DNA of 6,677 nucleotides from Oscillospiraceae bacterium (GTDB taxonomy: Bacteria; Bacillota; Clostridia; Oscillospirales; Acutalibacteraceae), in NCBI GenBank assembly GCA_009786735.1, contig WQRM01000087.1, forward strand, positions 1 to 6,677, in the 5' to 3' direction. Numbering within the stretch: the stretch's first letter is position 1; the number at the start of each line of letters is the position of its first letter. Below the pieces are notes generated by a model. It saw nothing but the letters and a program-made list of their open reading frames with translations, was not told where the DNA came from and made no database searches. Both the position numbers and the translations under genes were made by a program. Of the stretch, positions 1-5,025 are shown in pieces.

Positions 1-872
1 CCACCGAAACGCTGCAACTGGAATGCGACAGCCGCTATCTGGCCAGCATCACGGCGGGCGAAAGCCGCTATCGCATCAATGGCATGGGCACGGAAGAATA
101 CCCGGAGCTGCCGTCGATCACGGGCGGCGTGCCGCTGCCGTTGCCGCTGGGCACGCTGCGCGACATGATTAAGCAGACGATTTTCGCGGTGTCTATCAAC
201 CAAGATGCAAAACCCATCCACGCCGGTGTGAAGTTTGAGCTGGTGCCGGGTGAGCTGCGCTTGGTTGCGATCGATGGCTTCCGGTTGGCGATTCGCAAAG
301 AAGCGATTGATTACCAAGGCGATGAATTGAACTTTGTAGTGCCACCGAAGGCATTGCATGAGCTGATGAAACTCAACGGCGACGACATGGAAGAGGTGTC
401 TGTTGCGGTTGGGCGGCGGCATATCGTGTTTGATGTGGGTGATATCCACATGGTGTCGCGTTTGCTGGACGGTGAGTTCATGCAGTATCAAGCGGCAGTG
501 CCGACCAGCGCGAAAACCGAAACCACGACAGACGTGCGCGAACTCATCGGCGTGGTGGAGCGTATTTCGTTGATTATCACCGAAAAAATCCGCAGCCCGA
601 TTCGCTGCGAGATTCAACCTGCGCAAGGGCGGTTGGAGTTCAGTTGCGCCACGGGTGTGGGTACTGCGCGCGACAGCGTGGCGGCGACTGTCACCGGCGA
701 GGCGTTTGAGGTGGGCTTCAACAACCGCTTCTTGCTTGATGCGCTCAAGGCATGTGACACCGACCAAGTGCGCGTGAACTTCAACGGACCGGTGCAGCCG
801 GTGGTGATGCTGCCCACCGAGGGCGAGGCGTTCCTCTACATGGTGTTGCCGGTGCGGCTGAAGAGTGAATAG
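1..872 (+). CDS. dnaN: DNA polymerase III beta subunit (sliding clamp), 5'-truncated by window edge
   Basis: The sliding clamp is a homodimeric ring that encircles DNA and tethers replicative polymerase and repair factors. The frame is open from base 3, upstream of the first ATG at 84, so the gene starts outside the window; 289 residues are visible of a family length near 366, so about 80 N-terminal residues are missing. The visible part begins at the end of domain I (ITAGESRYRI), followed by the EEYPELP linker, all of domain II (IDGFRLAIRKE, FVVPPKAL, VSRLLDGEF) and domain III (RISLIITEKIRSPIRCEI, VGFNNRFLLDAL). It ends in FLYMVLPVRLKSE, the family's C-terminal P-x-R-L signature plus a short tail. 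The stop TAG at 870-872 overlaps the ribosome binding site of the next gene, so dnaN and the toxin-antitoxin pair are probably one transcript. The next gene is not yaaA or recF, unlike the usual dnaA-dnaN arrangement. Identification is secure; its status as the sole chromosomal copy is inferred. Confidence 0.97.
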   Translation, partial: TETLQLECDSRYLASITAGESRYRINGMGTEEYPELPSITGGVPLPLPLGTLRDMIKQTIFAVSINQDAKPIHAGVKFELVPGELRLVAIDGFRLAIRKEAIDYQGDELNFVVPPKALHELMKLNGDDMEEVSVAVGRRHIVFDVGDIHMVSRLLDGEFMQYQAAVPTSAKTETTTDVRELIGVVERISLIITEKIRSPIRCEIQPAQGRLEFSCATGVGTARDSVAATVTGEAFEVGFNNRFLLDALKACDTDQVRVNFNGPVQPVVMLPTEGEAFLYMVLPVRLKSE

Positions 873-878
873 GGGGTG
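871..878 (+). promoter_or_regulatory. Ribosome binding site overlapping the dnaN stop
   Basis: AGGGGGTG lies 5 nt upstream of the ATG at 884 and its first bases are part of the dnaN TAG stop codon. This placement supports translational coupling of dnaN to the antitoxin gene and fixes the antitoxin start. Confidence 0.7.
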
Positions 879-883
879 AACGC

Positions 884-1102
884 ATGAGTTACCAAGAGAG
901 GATTGCGCAGCTCACGGTAGACATACCCGATCAGTTTGCAGCCGTAGCTTATTTTTGGCTAAAAAATTATCTGCAAGCCATTGAATCTGCAGATGAGGAA
1001 TTTTGTGCAGAGATGTATGCACGTTATTTAGCGAATCCAGACAAAGGAAGCGGCACGCCGATTGAGGATGTTGCTGCGCGGCTGGGGGTTGTGCTGGAAT
1101 GA
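884..1102 (+). CDS. RelB-like antitoxin of a type II toxin-antitoxin pair
   Basis: This encodes a small 72-residue acidic protein, probably the antitoxin that binds and neutralises the RelE-like product of the next gene and may repress the shared promoter. The call rests on context and general pattern: VDIPDQF near the N-terminus, a helical middle (AYFWLKNYLQAIESADEEFCAEMYARYL), then NPDKG and a C-terminal TPIEDVAARLGVVLE segment of the kind seen in short RelB-type antitoxins encoded just upstream of relE genes. No DNA-binding motif is obvious. The start is supported by the AGGGGGTG site. The stop overlaps the toxin start as ATGA (1099-1102), the usual coupling in such pairs. Base composition is much AT-richer than dnaN (22 of 60 G+C at 961-1020), which suggests acquisition. 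The antitoxin appears intact although its toxin is frameshifted. Family assignment is moderate; an antitoxin role is likely. Confidence 0.72.
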   Translation: MSYQERIAQLTVDIPDQFAAVAYFWLKNYLQAIESADEEFCAEMYARYLANPDKGSGTPIEDVAARLGVVLE

Positions 1103-1372
1103 AAAAAATTATCCTCATGAAACCAGCCGAAAAATTTTTGAATAAGCAGCAAGACCAAGTGGCACGACGCGTGTTGTTAGCGATATATCATTTGCCGAAA
1201 GGTCAAGTGGCAAAAATGCAGGGGGAAGATAACTTGTTCCGTTTGCGTGTTGCAGATGTGCGCGTGTTGCAGATGTGCGCGTGTTGCAGATGTGCGCGTG
1301 TTGTTTGATTGCAAAGAGAATGAAATTACGGTATACGACATTGATTATCGCGGAGAGATATACAAAAGCTAG
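1099..1372 (+). pseudogene. RelE/ParE-like toxin, frameshifted by a 17-bp tandem repeat (possibly switchable)
   Basis: The family cleaves ribosome-bound mRNA (RelE) or poisons gyrase (ParE); the exact target is not readable here. The N-terminal part fits RelE: KPAEKFLNKQ, RRVLLAIYHLPKG, KMQGEDNLFRLRVADVRVL. From 1247 the gene carries three direct copies of a 17-bp unit. As sequenced, translation then continues out of frame (QMCACCRCARVV) and stops at TGA 1306-1308, giving 69 residues. Removing two copies (34 bp) joins RVADVRVL directly to FDCKENEITVYDIDYRGEI and ends in IYKS at TAG 1370-1372, a 79-residue protein with the normal RelE C-terminus. The downstream frame has no internal stop, so the expansion is recent or reversible; 1, 4 or 7 copies restore the frame. 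The truncated product lacks the terminal beta strands expected to carry catalytic residues. The start overlaps the antitoxin stop; an alternative in-frame ATG is at 1117. An assembly or sequencing error in the repeat cannot be excluded. Confidence 0.85.
1247..1303 (+). repeat. Three tandem copies of a 17-bp unit plus a 6-bp partial copy
   Basis: Perfect copies of GTGTTGCAGATGTGCGC lie at 1247-1263, 1264-1280 and 1281-1297, followed by GTGTTG at 1298-1303. The inferred single-copy ancestor would have the 8-mer GCGTGTTG at both ends of the unit, 17 bp apart (now at 1245, 1262, 1279 and 1296). That short direct repeat is sufficient for slipped-strand or recombinational expansion. Because 17 is not a multiple of 3, each gain or loss changes the toxin reading frame. 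Confidence 0.97.
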
Positions 1373-1382
1373 CGAAAATTAA

Positions 1383-1419
1383 AACACCCCATCACAGTTG
1401 TGGCGGGGTGTTGTTTTTT
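1383..1419. terminator. Bidirectional rho-independent terminator between convergent operons
   Basis: An 8-bp perfect stem AACACCCC (1383-1390) / GGGGTGTT (1405-1412) encloses a 14-nt loop that can itself pair CAC with GTG. On the plus strand it is followed by G and six T (1414-1419), ending the dnaN/toxin-antitoxin transcript. On the minus strand the same hairpin is followed by TTTTAATTTT, ending the TraX operon, whose last stop is at 1426-1428. Confidence 0.9.
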
Positions 1420-1425
1420 GGGTGT

Positions 1426-2259
1426 TTATGCTCCGAGCCCAAACACACTGAAGCTGGCAAAGCCGGTGATGAGTGCGACGACGGCAATCACGGCAAGATG
1501 GATGGGGTAGAACGAGTAGAACAGCCACTTGGCTCGCTTGCCGCGTTCACCGTTGAAGTTTTTGATGAGCAGCGCGGCGATCACACAGAACACCGGGAAG
1601 AACAACGATGCAATCACCACGTTGGTGTTGCCCATCATGCCATAAATCATGTCGCGCTGTTGCACGGCGAACTCGGCGGACATCATGGGGTTGCCGGTGT
1701 AGAGATATGGGTTCACCATGGACAAACCCCACATGGCAAAGGCGGAAAGCCCAAGCCATAACACACCCGCCACCACGCCGGGCACAATGCGCCGCGCGGT
1801 TTCGCTCTTGATGATGTGGTATAGCAGCACCACCAACGGGGCGAAAAACAGCCAGTCGAACATCATCAACATGGGGATGGACACCACCACGAAAATCAGC
1901 CAAAAGACCACCTTGAGCCCCGCTTTGTGCTTGAGTTTATCGTAGATGAGCAGCAGGAGCAGGCTGACGATGATGCTGAACATGATGTTGAAGCGGAACA
2001 AACCCAGCGACAGCATATAGAATGGGATGGCGATTGCGCCGAAGATGCCCAGCCGCAGGATGTATCGCTTGAGGTTGGAGGTGTGGCGATAGCCCTCCAC
2101 GACGAAGTAGCCCAAGATGGGGAACGCCAGCCCACCGGCGGCGTACATGGGGATGAGCAGCCCCAGGGGCAAAACGTCCTGCCATGGATAGAGCGCGTGG
2201 TGCAGGAACATGCCGATCATGGCGATCCATTTGAGTTGGTGTGCGTTGAATTTAAACAT
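1426..2259 (-). CDS. TraX-family integral membrane protein (paralogue 1, promoter-distal)
   Basis: This is a 277-residue polytopic membrane protein. TraX of the F plasmid is required for N-acetylation of pilin; chromosomal firmicute members are annotated TraX-like but their substrates are mostly unknown, so acyltransferase activity here is inference. Roughly nine hydrophobic segments lie near residues 10-26, 32-55, 66-86, 91-106, 115-133, 136-150, 159-180, 212-233 and 252-270. Family-like features are QLKWIAMIGMFLHH at the N-terminus, FPILGYFVVEGYRHTSNLKRYILR (about 46-69), LIYDKLK after the fourth helix, and GERGKRAKWLFYSFYPIHL (237-255) before the last helix. It is clearly a paralogue of the protein at 3038-3841: both begin MFK-x-NA-x-QLK and share EGY-x-HT-x-NLKRYILR. 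The ATG at 2259 is preceded by GAAAGGAACC. It follows the lipoprotein gene by 19 nt and ends at the shared terminator, so it is the last gene of the operon. Confidence 0.85.
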   Translation of the reverse strand: MFKFNAHQLKWIAMIGMFLHHALYPWQDVLPLGLLIPMYAAGGLAFPILGYFVVEGYRHTSNLKRYILRLGIFGAIAIPFYMLSLGLFRFNIMFSIIVSLLLLLIYDKLKHKAGLKVVFWLIFVVVSIPMLMMFDWLFFAPLVVLLYHIIKSETARRIVPGVVAGVLWLGLSAFAMWGLSMVNPYLYTGNPMMSAEFAVQQRDMIYGMMGNTNVVIASLFFPVFCVIAALLIKNFNGERGKRAKWLFYSFYPIHLAVIAVVALITGFASFSVFGLGA

Positions 2260-2263
2260 GGGG

Positions 2264-2273
2264 GGTTCCTTTC
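2264..2273 (-). promoter_or_regulatory. Ribosome binding site of the distal traX-like gene
   Basis: GAAAGGAACC lies 4 nt upstream of the ATG at 2259. The identical 10-mer precedes the lipoprotein gene at 3029-3038, so two of the three genes in this operon share the same translation signal. Confidence 0.65.
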
Positions 2274-2278
2274 AAATG

Positions 2279-3022
2279 TTAGTTGGCGCTGATGGCGCTA
2301 ATTGAACCGCGAGCCGTTCGGCCGATATATTGCGTGACCGCCGGGTTGCCGAGATAGCGGATATGCCCGACACCTTCGAGGGTGGCGTCAAGATAGTCCG
2401 AAGCCGCGATTTCCACGGTGCCGGTGCCGTTGAGCGTGACGATAGCGTTTGTCGCTTGCAGGTTGGTGGCGAACACGTCCGCGCTGCCGTTGATGGTGAT
2501 TTCCGCATAGGACGCAGTGCCATCAAGGGTCAAGGCGGATGCGCCGTTGAGGCGCAGGTCAAGCCGCTCAACCTCGAGAGGAATGGTCATGTTGAGCGCG
2601 CCGTTTGAGGTGATGGAAAAGCTAGGTGCGCGAATGGTGTCCCACGCTTCGGTGTGCAGCGTGCCGATGACATCAATGGCCGACAGATATGGGGCGTAGA
2701 CATAGGCGCGCGGCATGGTGTCGTGGGTAATTGTCCGGTTGCTGCCAGTGGCGGCGAGATGCAGCGTGCCGCCGCGCACCGTGGCTTCGTGGAAGTCAAA
2801 TAGGTTCTCTTGCATGGCCAAGATGACGGATACCTCATCTGACTGGCGGAAAATCACGGTGAAGGCAGAGCTAACCTGCAGCTGTGTGAACGCATCGACC
2901 TCGAAGGGGCGTGAAACGACGGGGCCAGTGCCGTGGATGACCTCGCGACCTAGCGGCGCGGCGCAACCGACAAGGCCAACAAGCAAGATGGCGCTGGCAA
3001 CAATGGCGAGAAGCTTTAACAT
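2279..3022 (-). CDS. Lipoprotein with DUF2807 (GIN/auto-transporter adhesin head-like) domain
   Basis: This is a 247-residue exported lipoprotein. Residues 1-19 form a signal peptide (MLKLLAIVASAILLVGLVG) ending in an LVGC lipobox, with Cys20 as the predicted lipidation site. After a short linker, residues 42 to about 235 match the DUF2807 pattern: FTQLQVSSAFTVIFRQSDEVSV, then repeated short beta turns of the form hydrophobic-x-LNG/INGS (LRLNGASALTLDG, ITINGSADVFATNL, VTLNGTGTVEIAASDYLDATLEGVGHIRYLGNP). This family is predicted to form a right-handed beta helix on the cell surface; biochemical function is unknown, although adhesin or envelope-stress roles are often suggested. The gene sits between two traX paralogues, 15 nt after one and 19 nt before the other, so it is almost certainly co-transcribed with both. 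The ATG at 3022 has GAAAGGAACC six nucleotides upstream. The domain call is firm; the role is unknown. Confidence 0.87.
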   Translation of the reverse strand: MLKLLAIVASAILLVGLVGCAAPLGREVIHGTGPVVSRPFEVDAFTQLQVSSAFTVIFRQSDEVSVILAMQENLFDFHEATVRGGTLHLAATGSNRTITHDTMPRAYVYAPYLSAIDVIGTLHTEAWDTIRAPSFSITSNGALNMTIPLEVERLDLRLNGASALTLDGTASYAEITINGSADVFATNLQATNAIVTLNGTGTVEIAASDYLDATLEGVGHIRYLGNPAVTQYIGRTARGSISAISAN

Positions 3023-3028
3023 ATGTGA

Positions 3029-3038
3029 GGTTCCTTTC
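3029..3038 (-). promoter_or_regulatory. Ribosome binding site of the DUF2807 lipoprotein gene
   Basis: GAAAGGAACC overlaps the last base of the upstream TAG stop (3038-3040) and lies 6 nt before the ATG at 3022. The overlap with the stop suggests coupled translation of the proximal traX-like gene and the lipoprotein gene. Confidence 0.65.
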
Positions 3039-3841
3039 TATACAACGGCGCGGATAATCAGCATGCCCAGCCACAGCACAACGAAGTGCGCGGGGTAAAC
3101 CACGTAGAACAGCCACTTCATGGTTTTGCTGCGCTTGCCGCGTTCGCCGCTGTAGCGCGTGAGCAAGAAGGCGGCGAGCACGATGCCAACTTGGAAGGTC
3201 ATCTGCACGGGCGAGAAACGGTAGTTCATCAGCAGGGGGAGCGAAGCGCCGTATTCTGCGAATTGTGCGGCCAACTCCGGCGTAGCCATGGCGTGGGTGA
3301 AAAAGCCAATGACTGTGAAGACCGCTGCGGCAAACACCGGCGGCACCACGCGGCGGGCGGTTTCGTTCTTGATGATGTGCGCCATGAGCACCATGGCAAT
3401 GCCCACGAAATACCACTCCAGCAGCACCAGAGACAGCGGCGCGATGACAATCACAAACAAAAGCCAAAACAGCAGGCGGGACTTCAGCTTGTCGTACAAC
3501 GTGAGCACCAGCAGGCTGGCCACGATGTTGAACATGATGTTGAGGAAGGGGTACATCACCGGGTTGCCGCCGCCCATGGGCAGGCCGATGGTGAGGATGT
3601 GAAAGGGCAGCGCAAGCGCACCAAAGGCGAGCACCCGCAGGATATAGCGCTTGAGGTTTGCGGTGTGTTTGTAGCCCTCGGCGATGAAGTATGCCATGAT
3701 GGGGAAGGTGAGCCCGCCAGCGAGATACATGGGGAAGGCGAGCCATTGGGGAATGATCTCCCACCAGGCGATGACCATGTGGCTGGTGATCATGCCGACA
3801 ACGGCGATGATCTTGAGCTGGTTTGCGTTGAGTTTGAACAT
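3038..3841 (-). CDS. TraX-family integral membrane protein (paralogue 2, promoter-proximal)
   Basis: This is a 267-residue polytopic membrane protein, first gene of the TraX-lipoprotein-TraX operon. It shares with its downstream paralogue the MFK-x-NA-x-QLK start, FPIMAYFIAEGYKHTANLKRYILR (about 46-69), a hydrophobic helix followed by LYDKLK (about 115-120), AHIIKNETARRVVP (154-167), and GERGKRSKTMKWLFYVVYPAHF (232-253) before the final helix. About nine membrane segments are apparent. Differences are an insertion rich in Gly/Met/Pro near 86-98 and a different loop near 184-212 (TPELAAQFAEYGASLPLL), so the two proteins may recognise different substrates or form a heteromer. TraX of plasmid F is linked to pilin acetylation; no pilin or conjugation gene is visible here, so conjugative function is not supported. 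The start is well defined: AAAGGAG (3851-3857) lies 9 nt before the ATG. Family assignment is good; enzymatic role is inferred. Confidence 0.85.
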   Translation of the reverse strand: MFKLNANQLKIIAVVGMITSHMVIAWWEIIPQWLAFPMYLAGGLTFPIMAYFIAEGYKHTANLKRYILRVLAFGALALPFHILTIGLPMGGGNPVMYPFLNIMFNIVASLLVLTLYDKLKSRLLFWLLFVIVIAPLSLVLLEWYFVGIAMVLMAHIIKNETARRVVPPVFAAAVFTVIGFFTHAMATPELAAQFAEYGASLPLLMNYRFSPVQMTFQVGIVLAAFLLTRYSGERGKRSKTMKWLFYVVYPAHFVVLWLGMLIIRAVV

Positions 3842-3868
3842 GAATTGTGTCTCCTTTGCGTTTGGTTT

Positions 3869-3885
3869 AGTATATGCATAGTATA
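3869..3885 (-). promoter_or_regulatory. Possible -10 boxes for the TraX operon
   Basis: Two TATACT hexamers on the minus strand (3880-3885 and 3869-3874) lie 28-44 nt upstream of the traX-like ATG, around an 8-bp palindrome TATGCATA (3873-3880). Neither has a recognisable TTGACA-like hexamer 16-18 nt upstream, so these are weak candidates only. Confidence 0.3.
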
Positions 3886-3927
3886 ACGCACCTGCGGTGA
3901 GCAGTTCGCGCGATCGGTTCGCATTGT

Positions 3928-3997
3928 TACATACTATGGCGCACGCGTCGCGGTATGTACTTATTATAACGATTTATGCAGGGAATCGCCAGCGATT
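3928..3997 (-). promoter_or_regulatory. Candidate promoter with flanking dyads upstream of the TraX operon
   Basis: The 198-nt stretch between the traX-like ATG and the upstream terminator contains no convincing gene. A perfect TATAAT on the minus strand at 3963-3968 is the best -10 box; the hexamer 17 nt upstream (TGGCGA) matches the consensus in only 3 of 6 positions. An inverted repeat AATCGC-CA-GCGATT (3984-3997) covers that -35 position. A second one, TACATAC (3928-3934) / GTATGTA (3953-3959), lies just downstream over the probable transcription start. A weak -35 with dyads on both sides is typical of a regulated promoter. This is inference from sequence pattern only. Confidence 0.4.
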
Positions 3998-4032
3998 TTG
4001 GGTGGCAATTGTGCAACTGGGGGTTGCGGGGT

Positions 4033-4059
4033 GTAAAGAAACGACCCCAGCGGGGTCGT
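4033..4059 (-). terminator. Rho-independent terminator after the PanAT pair
   Basis: An 8-bp perfect stem ACGACCCC (4041-4048) / GGGGTCGT (4052-4059) with a 3-nt loop is followed on the minus strand by TTCTTTACA. It begins 7 nt after the stop codon at 4067-4069. The T tract is interrupted by one C. On the plus strand the nearest T run is about 16 nt away, so it acts on the minus strand. Confidence 0.85.
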
Positions 4060-4066
4060 CTGCGGA

Positions 4067-4507
4067 TTATGTATGTTTTTTAGGGGATGGCCAAACGTCA
4101 TGTGTTGGGTCATACCAAATCACAAAGAACACACCGTCATGAATACTGCCTAATAATCGCAAATCGCCCTCTAAGCGAAGCGAAAAAAGTTCATCGCCAA
4201 CTCTTTCAGTCAAGTGAATTTCGTTTGCGCGATCTCGTGCTGCTTTGCTTGGGCTTTCAGCAAAGCGAATGAAATGATTTTGTTTTTTCGCTTGAAAAAT
4301 TTCAGCCCAAGTTTGTCTTTCGCGGTCGATTAAATGCCGCAACATTCTGCTATCTTCCAGAATAGCTTTGGGAGACCATGCGCTGTCAAAATCCGCCATG
4401 GAGAACCGCCACGACGGATATTTATCGAAGTAGCCTACGACTTCGAGTTGTTTGACATCTTTTTCTTTAGTGGTTTTTTCACTGTGCGTTACTCTTTTTT
4501 GTTTCAT
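4067..4507 (-). CDS. Putative toxin partner of the Panacea antitoxin (PanT-like)
   Basis: This encodes a soluble 146-residue protein with no signal peptide. The chosen start is the ATG at 4505-4507: GAGGG overlapping the antitoxin TGA stop lies 4 nt upstream. A longer frame starting at 4576 would overlap the preceding gene by 62 nt and has less support. Features: a charged N-terminus (residues 1-20), YPSWRFSMADFD (30-41), a helical TWAEIFQAKKQNHFIRF segment (66-82), SPSKAARDRANEI (85-97), and a C-terminal beta-rich stretch DELFSLRLEGDLRLLGSIHDGVFFVIWYDPTHDVWPSPKKHT. The LR-x-EGDLRLLG and FF-x-x-WYDPTH-x-V-x-PS order is reminiscent of compact RelE-fold proteins, but this is only a visual resemblance. 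Toxin identity is inferred from position: Panacea antitoxins are paired with many unrelated toxins. The gene is AT-rich compared with its envelope-gene neighbours. The pair looks intact. Confidence 0.65.
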   Translation of the reverse strand: MKQKRVTHSEKTTKEKDVKQLEVVGYFDKYPSWRFSMADFDSAWSPKAILEDSRMLRHLIDRERQTWAEIFQAKKQNHFIRFAESPSKAARDRANEIHLTERVGDELFSLRLEGDLRLLGSIHDGVFFVIWYDPTHDVWPSPKKHT

Positions 4508-4517
4508 TAGTCCCTCA
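4508..4517 (-). promoter_or_regulatory. Stop/RBS overlap that decides the start of the PanT-like gene
   Basis: On the minus strand TGAGGGACTA precedes ATG 4507: the antitoxin stop TGA is part of the GAGGG ribosome binding site. This favours the short 146-residue product over an upstream start at 4576 and implies translational coupling. Confidence 0.7.
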
Positions 4518-4955
4518 CAGGCTAATATAATAGTCTCGCATACTTTCTTTTGAGATGATGTTTTGAGATTGCTCACCTAATGCGACACCCTCGCGCGCTT
4601 TACGCCAAGGAGCCTCCTTGTGCGTCAACTCACTGAGCCAATGAGGCTCTTTGTCGCCGTAGTATTCAAGAACAGTATCCATCGTTGCAAGTTGCGAGGT
4701 TTGAAAAGAGGTGCCGCTGACGGGCAATGTGGTGGAGTTTGGACCGCCTATTTTAAATTGACCACGATGCTTGTTGTATAAAGTAGGAAAAACAGGTCCA
4801 GCAGCCCAGGCTTGGCATTCTTCTTCAAACAAAGGAACGTCATCCCATGCCAGAGACCAAGCTTGGCAATAGTAGACGAGTTTTTGCAATTTCATCGTTG
4901 TTGTTTCACCAATTTTACTAAGGATATACGCTGCGACATCAAAAACATTAATCAT
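4515..4955 (-). CDS. Panacea-domain antitoxin (DUF4065, SocA/GepA-like; PanA)
   Basis: This is a 146-residue protein consisting almost entirely of a Panacea domain. Known members neutralise diverse toxins by direct binding; SocA of Caulobacter acts as a proteolytic adaptor. Hallmarks are visible in order: FDVAAYILSKIGETTTMKLQKLVYYCQAW (5-33), LFEEECQAWAAGPVFPTLY (42-60), a variable Ser/Thr-rich linker (68-88), MDTVLEYYGDKEPHWLSELTHKEAPWRKAR (92-121) and ISKESMRDYYI (134-144). It has no separate helix-turn-helix domain, so autoregulation would need another factor. The start ATG at 4955 has AAAAGGTG five nucleotides upstream. A perfect promoter lies just beyond. The partner gene starts 7 nt after its stop. 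Its 5' end is AT-rich (21 of 60 G+C at 4921-4980), unlike the M23 and traX-like genes, which is consistent with horizontal transfer. The domain call is strong. Confidence 0.9.
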   Translation of the reverse strand: MINVFDVAAYILSKIGETTTMKLQKLVYYCQAWSLAWDDVPLFEEECQAWAAGPVFPTLYNKHRGQFKIGGPNSTTLPVSGTSFQTSQLATMDTVLEYYGDKEPHWLSELTHKEAPWRKAREGVALGEQSQNIISKESMRDYYISL

Positions 4956-4987
4956 TTCATCACCTTTTCTAACCTTTCCTTCGTCCT

Positions 4988-5016
4988 ATTATAATATGTA
5001 TGCCAAACAATGTCAA
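4988..5016 (-). promoter_or_regulatory. Perfect sigma-A promoter for the PanAT operon
   Basis: The minus strand reads TTGACA (5011-5016), a 17-nt spacer, then TATAAT (4988-4993), an exact match to the vegetative consensus. The -10 box is embedded in the 10-bp palindrome TATTATAATA (4987-4996). The -10 box lies 32 nt upstream of the ATG at 4955. The promoter begins only 9 nt after the stop of the upstream small-protein gene, with no terminator between, so readthrough is possible. Confidence 0.9.
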
Positions 5017-5025
5017 GAGGTTAAT

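Noticed and set aside
1247..1303. The tandem 17-bp units as a CRISPR array or plasmid iteron set.
   Set aside because: The copies are directly abutting with no spacers, lie in a coding frame, and are explained by slippage within the toxin gene; no replication initiator gene is nearby.
1426..3841. Conjugation locus suggested by two TraX proteins.
   Set aside because: No pilin, relaxase, coupling protein or type IV secretion gene is visible, and TraX-family proteins are widespread on firmicute chromosomes outside conjugative elements.
3086..3886. A long open frame (266 codons) on the plus strand opposite the proximal traX-like gene, rich in His, Glu, Asp and Gln.
   Set aside because: It is the antisense image of hydrophobic codons in a real membrane protein gene, which yields such polar composition. 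It has no recognisable domain, and the minus-strand gene has a clear family match and ribosome binding site.
3897..4142. An 81-codon plus-strand frame in the intergenic region left of the PanAT pair.
   Set aside because: It starts at a GTG without a ribosome binding site, crosses the terminator hairpin and the end of the minus-strand PanT-like gene, and has no protein-like pattern.
4508..4576. Longer start for the PanT-like gene, giving a 169-residue protein.
   Set aside because: It would overlap the Panacea gene by 62 nt. The ATG at 4507 has a GAGGG site directly upstream formed with the antitoxin stop.
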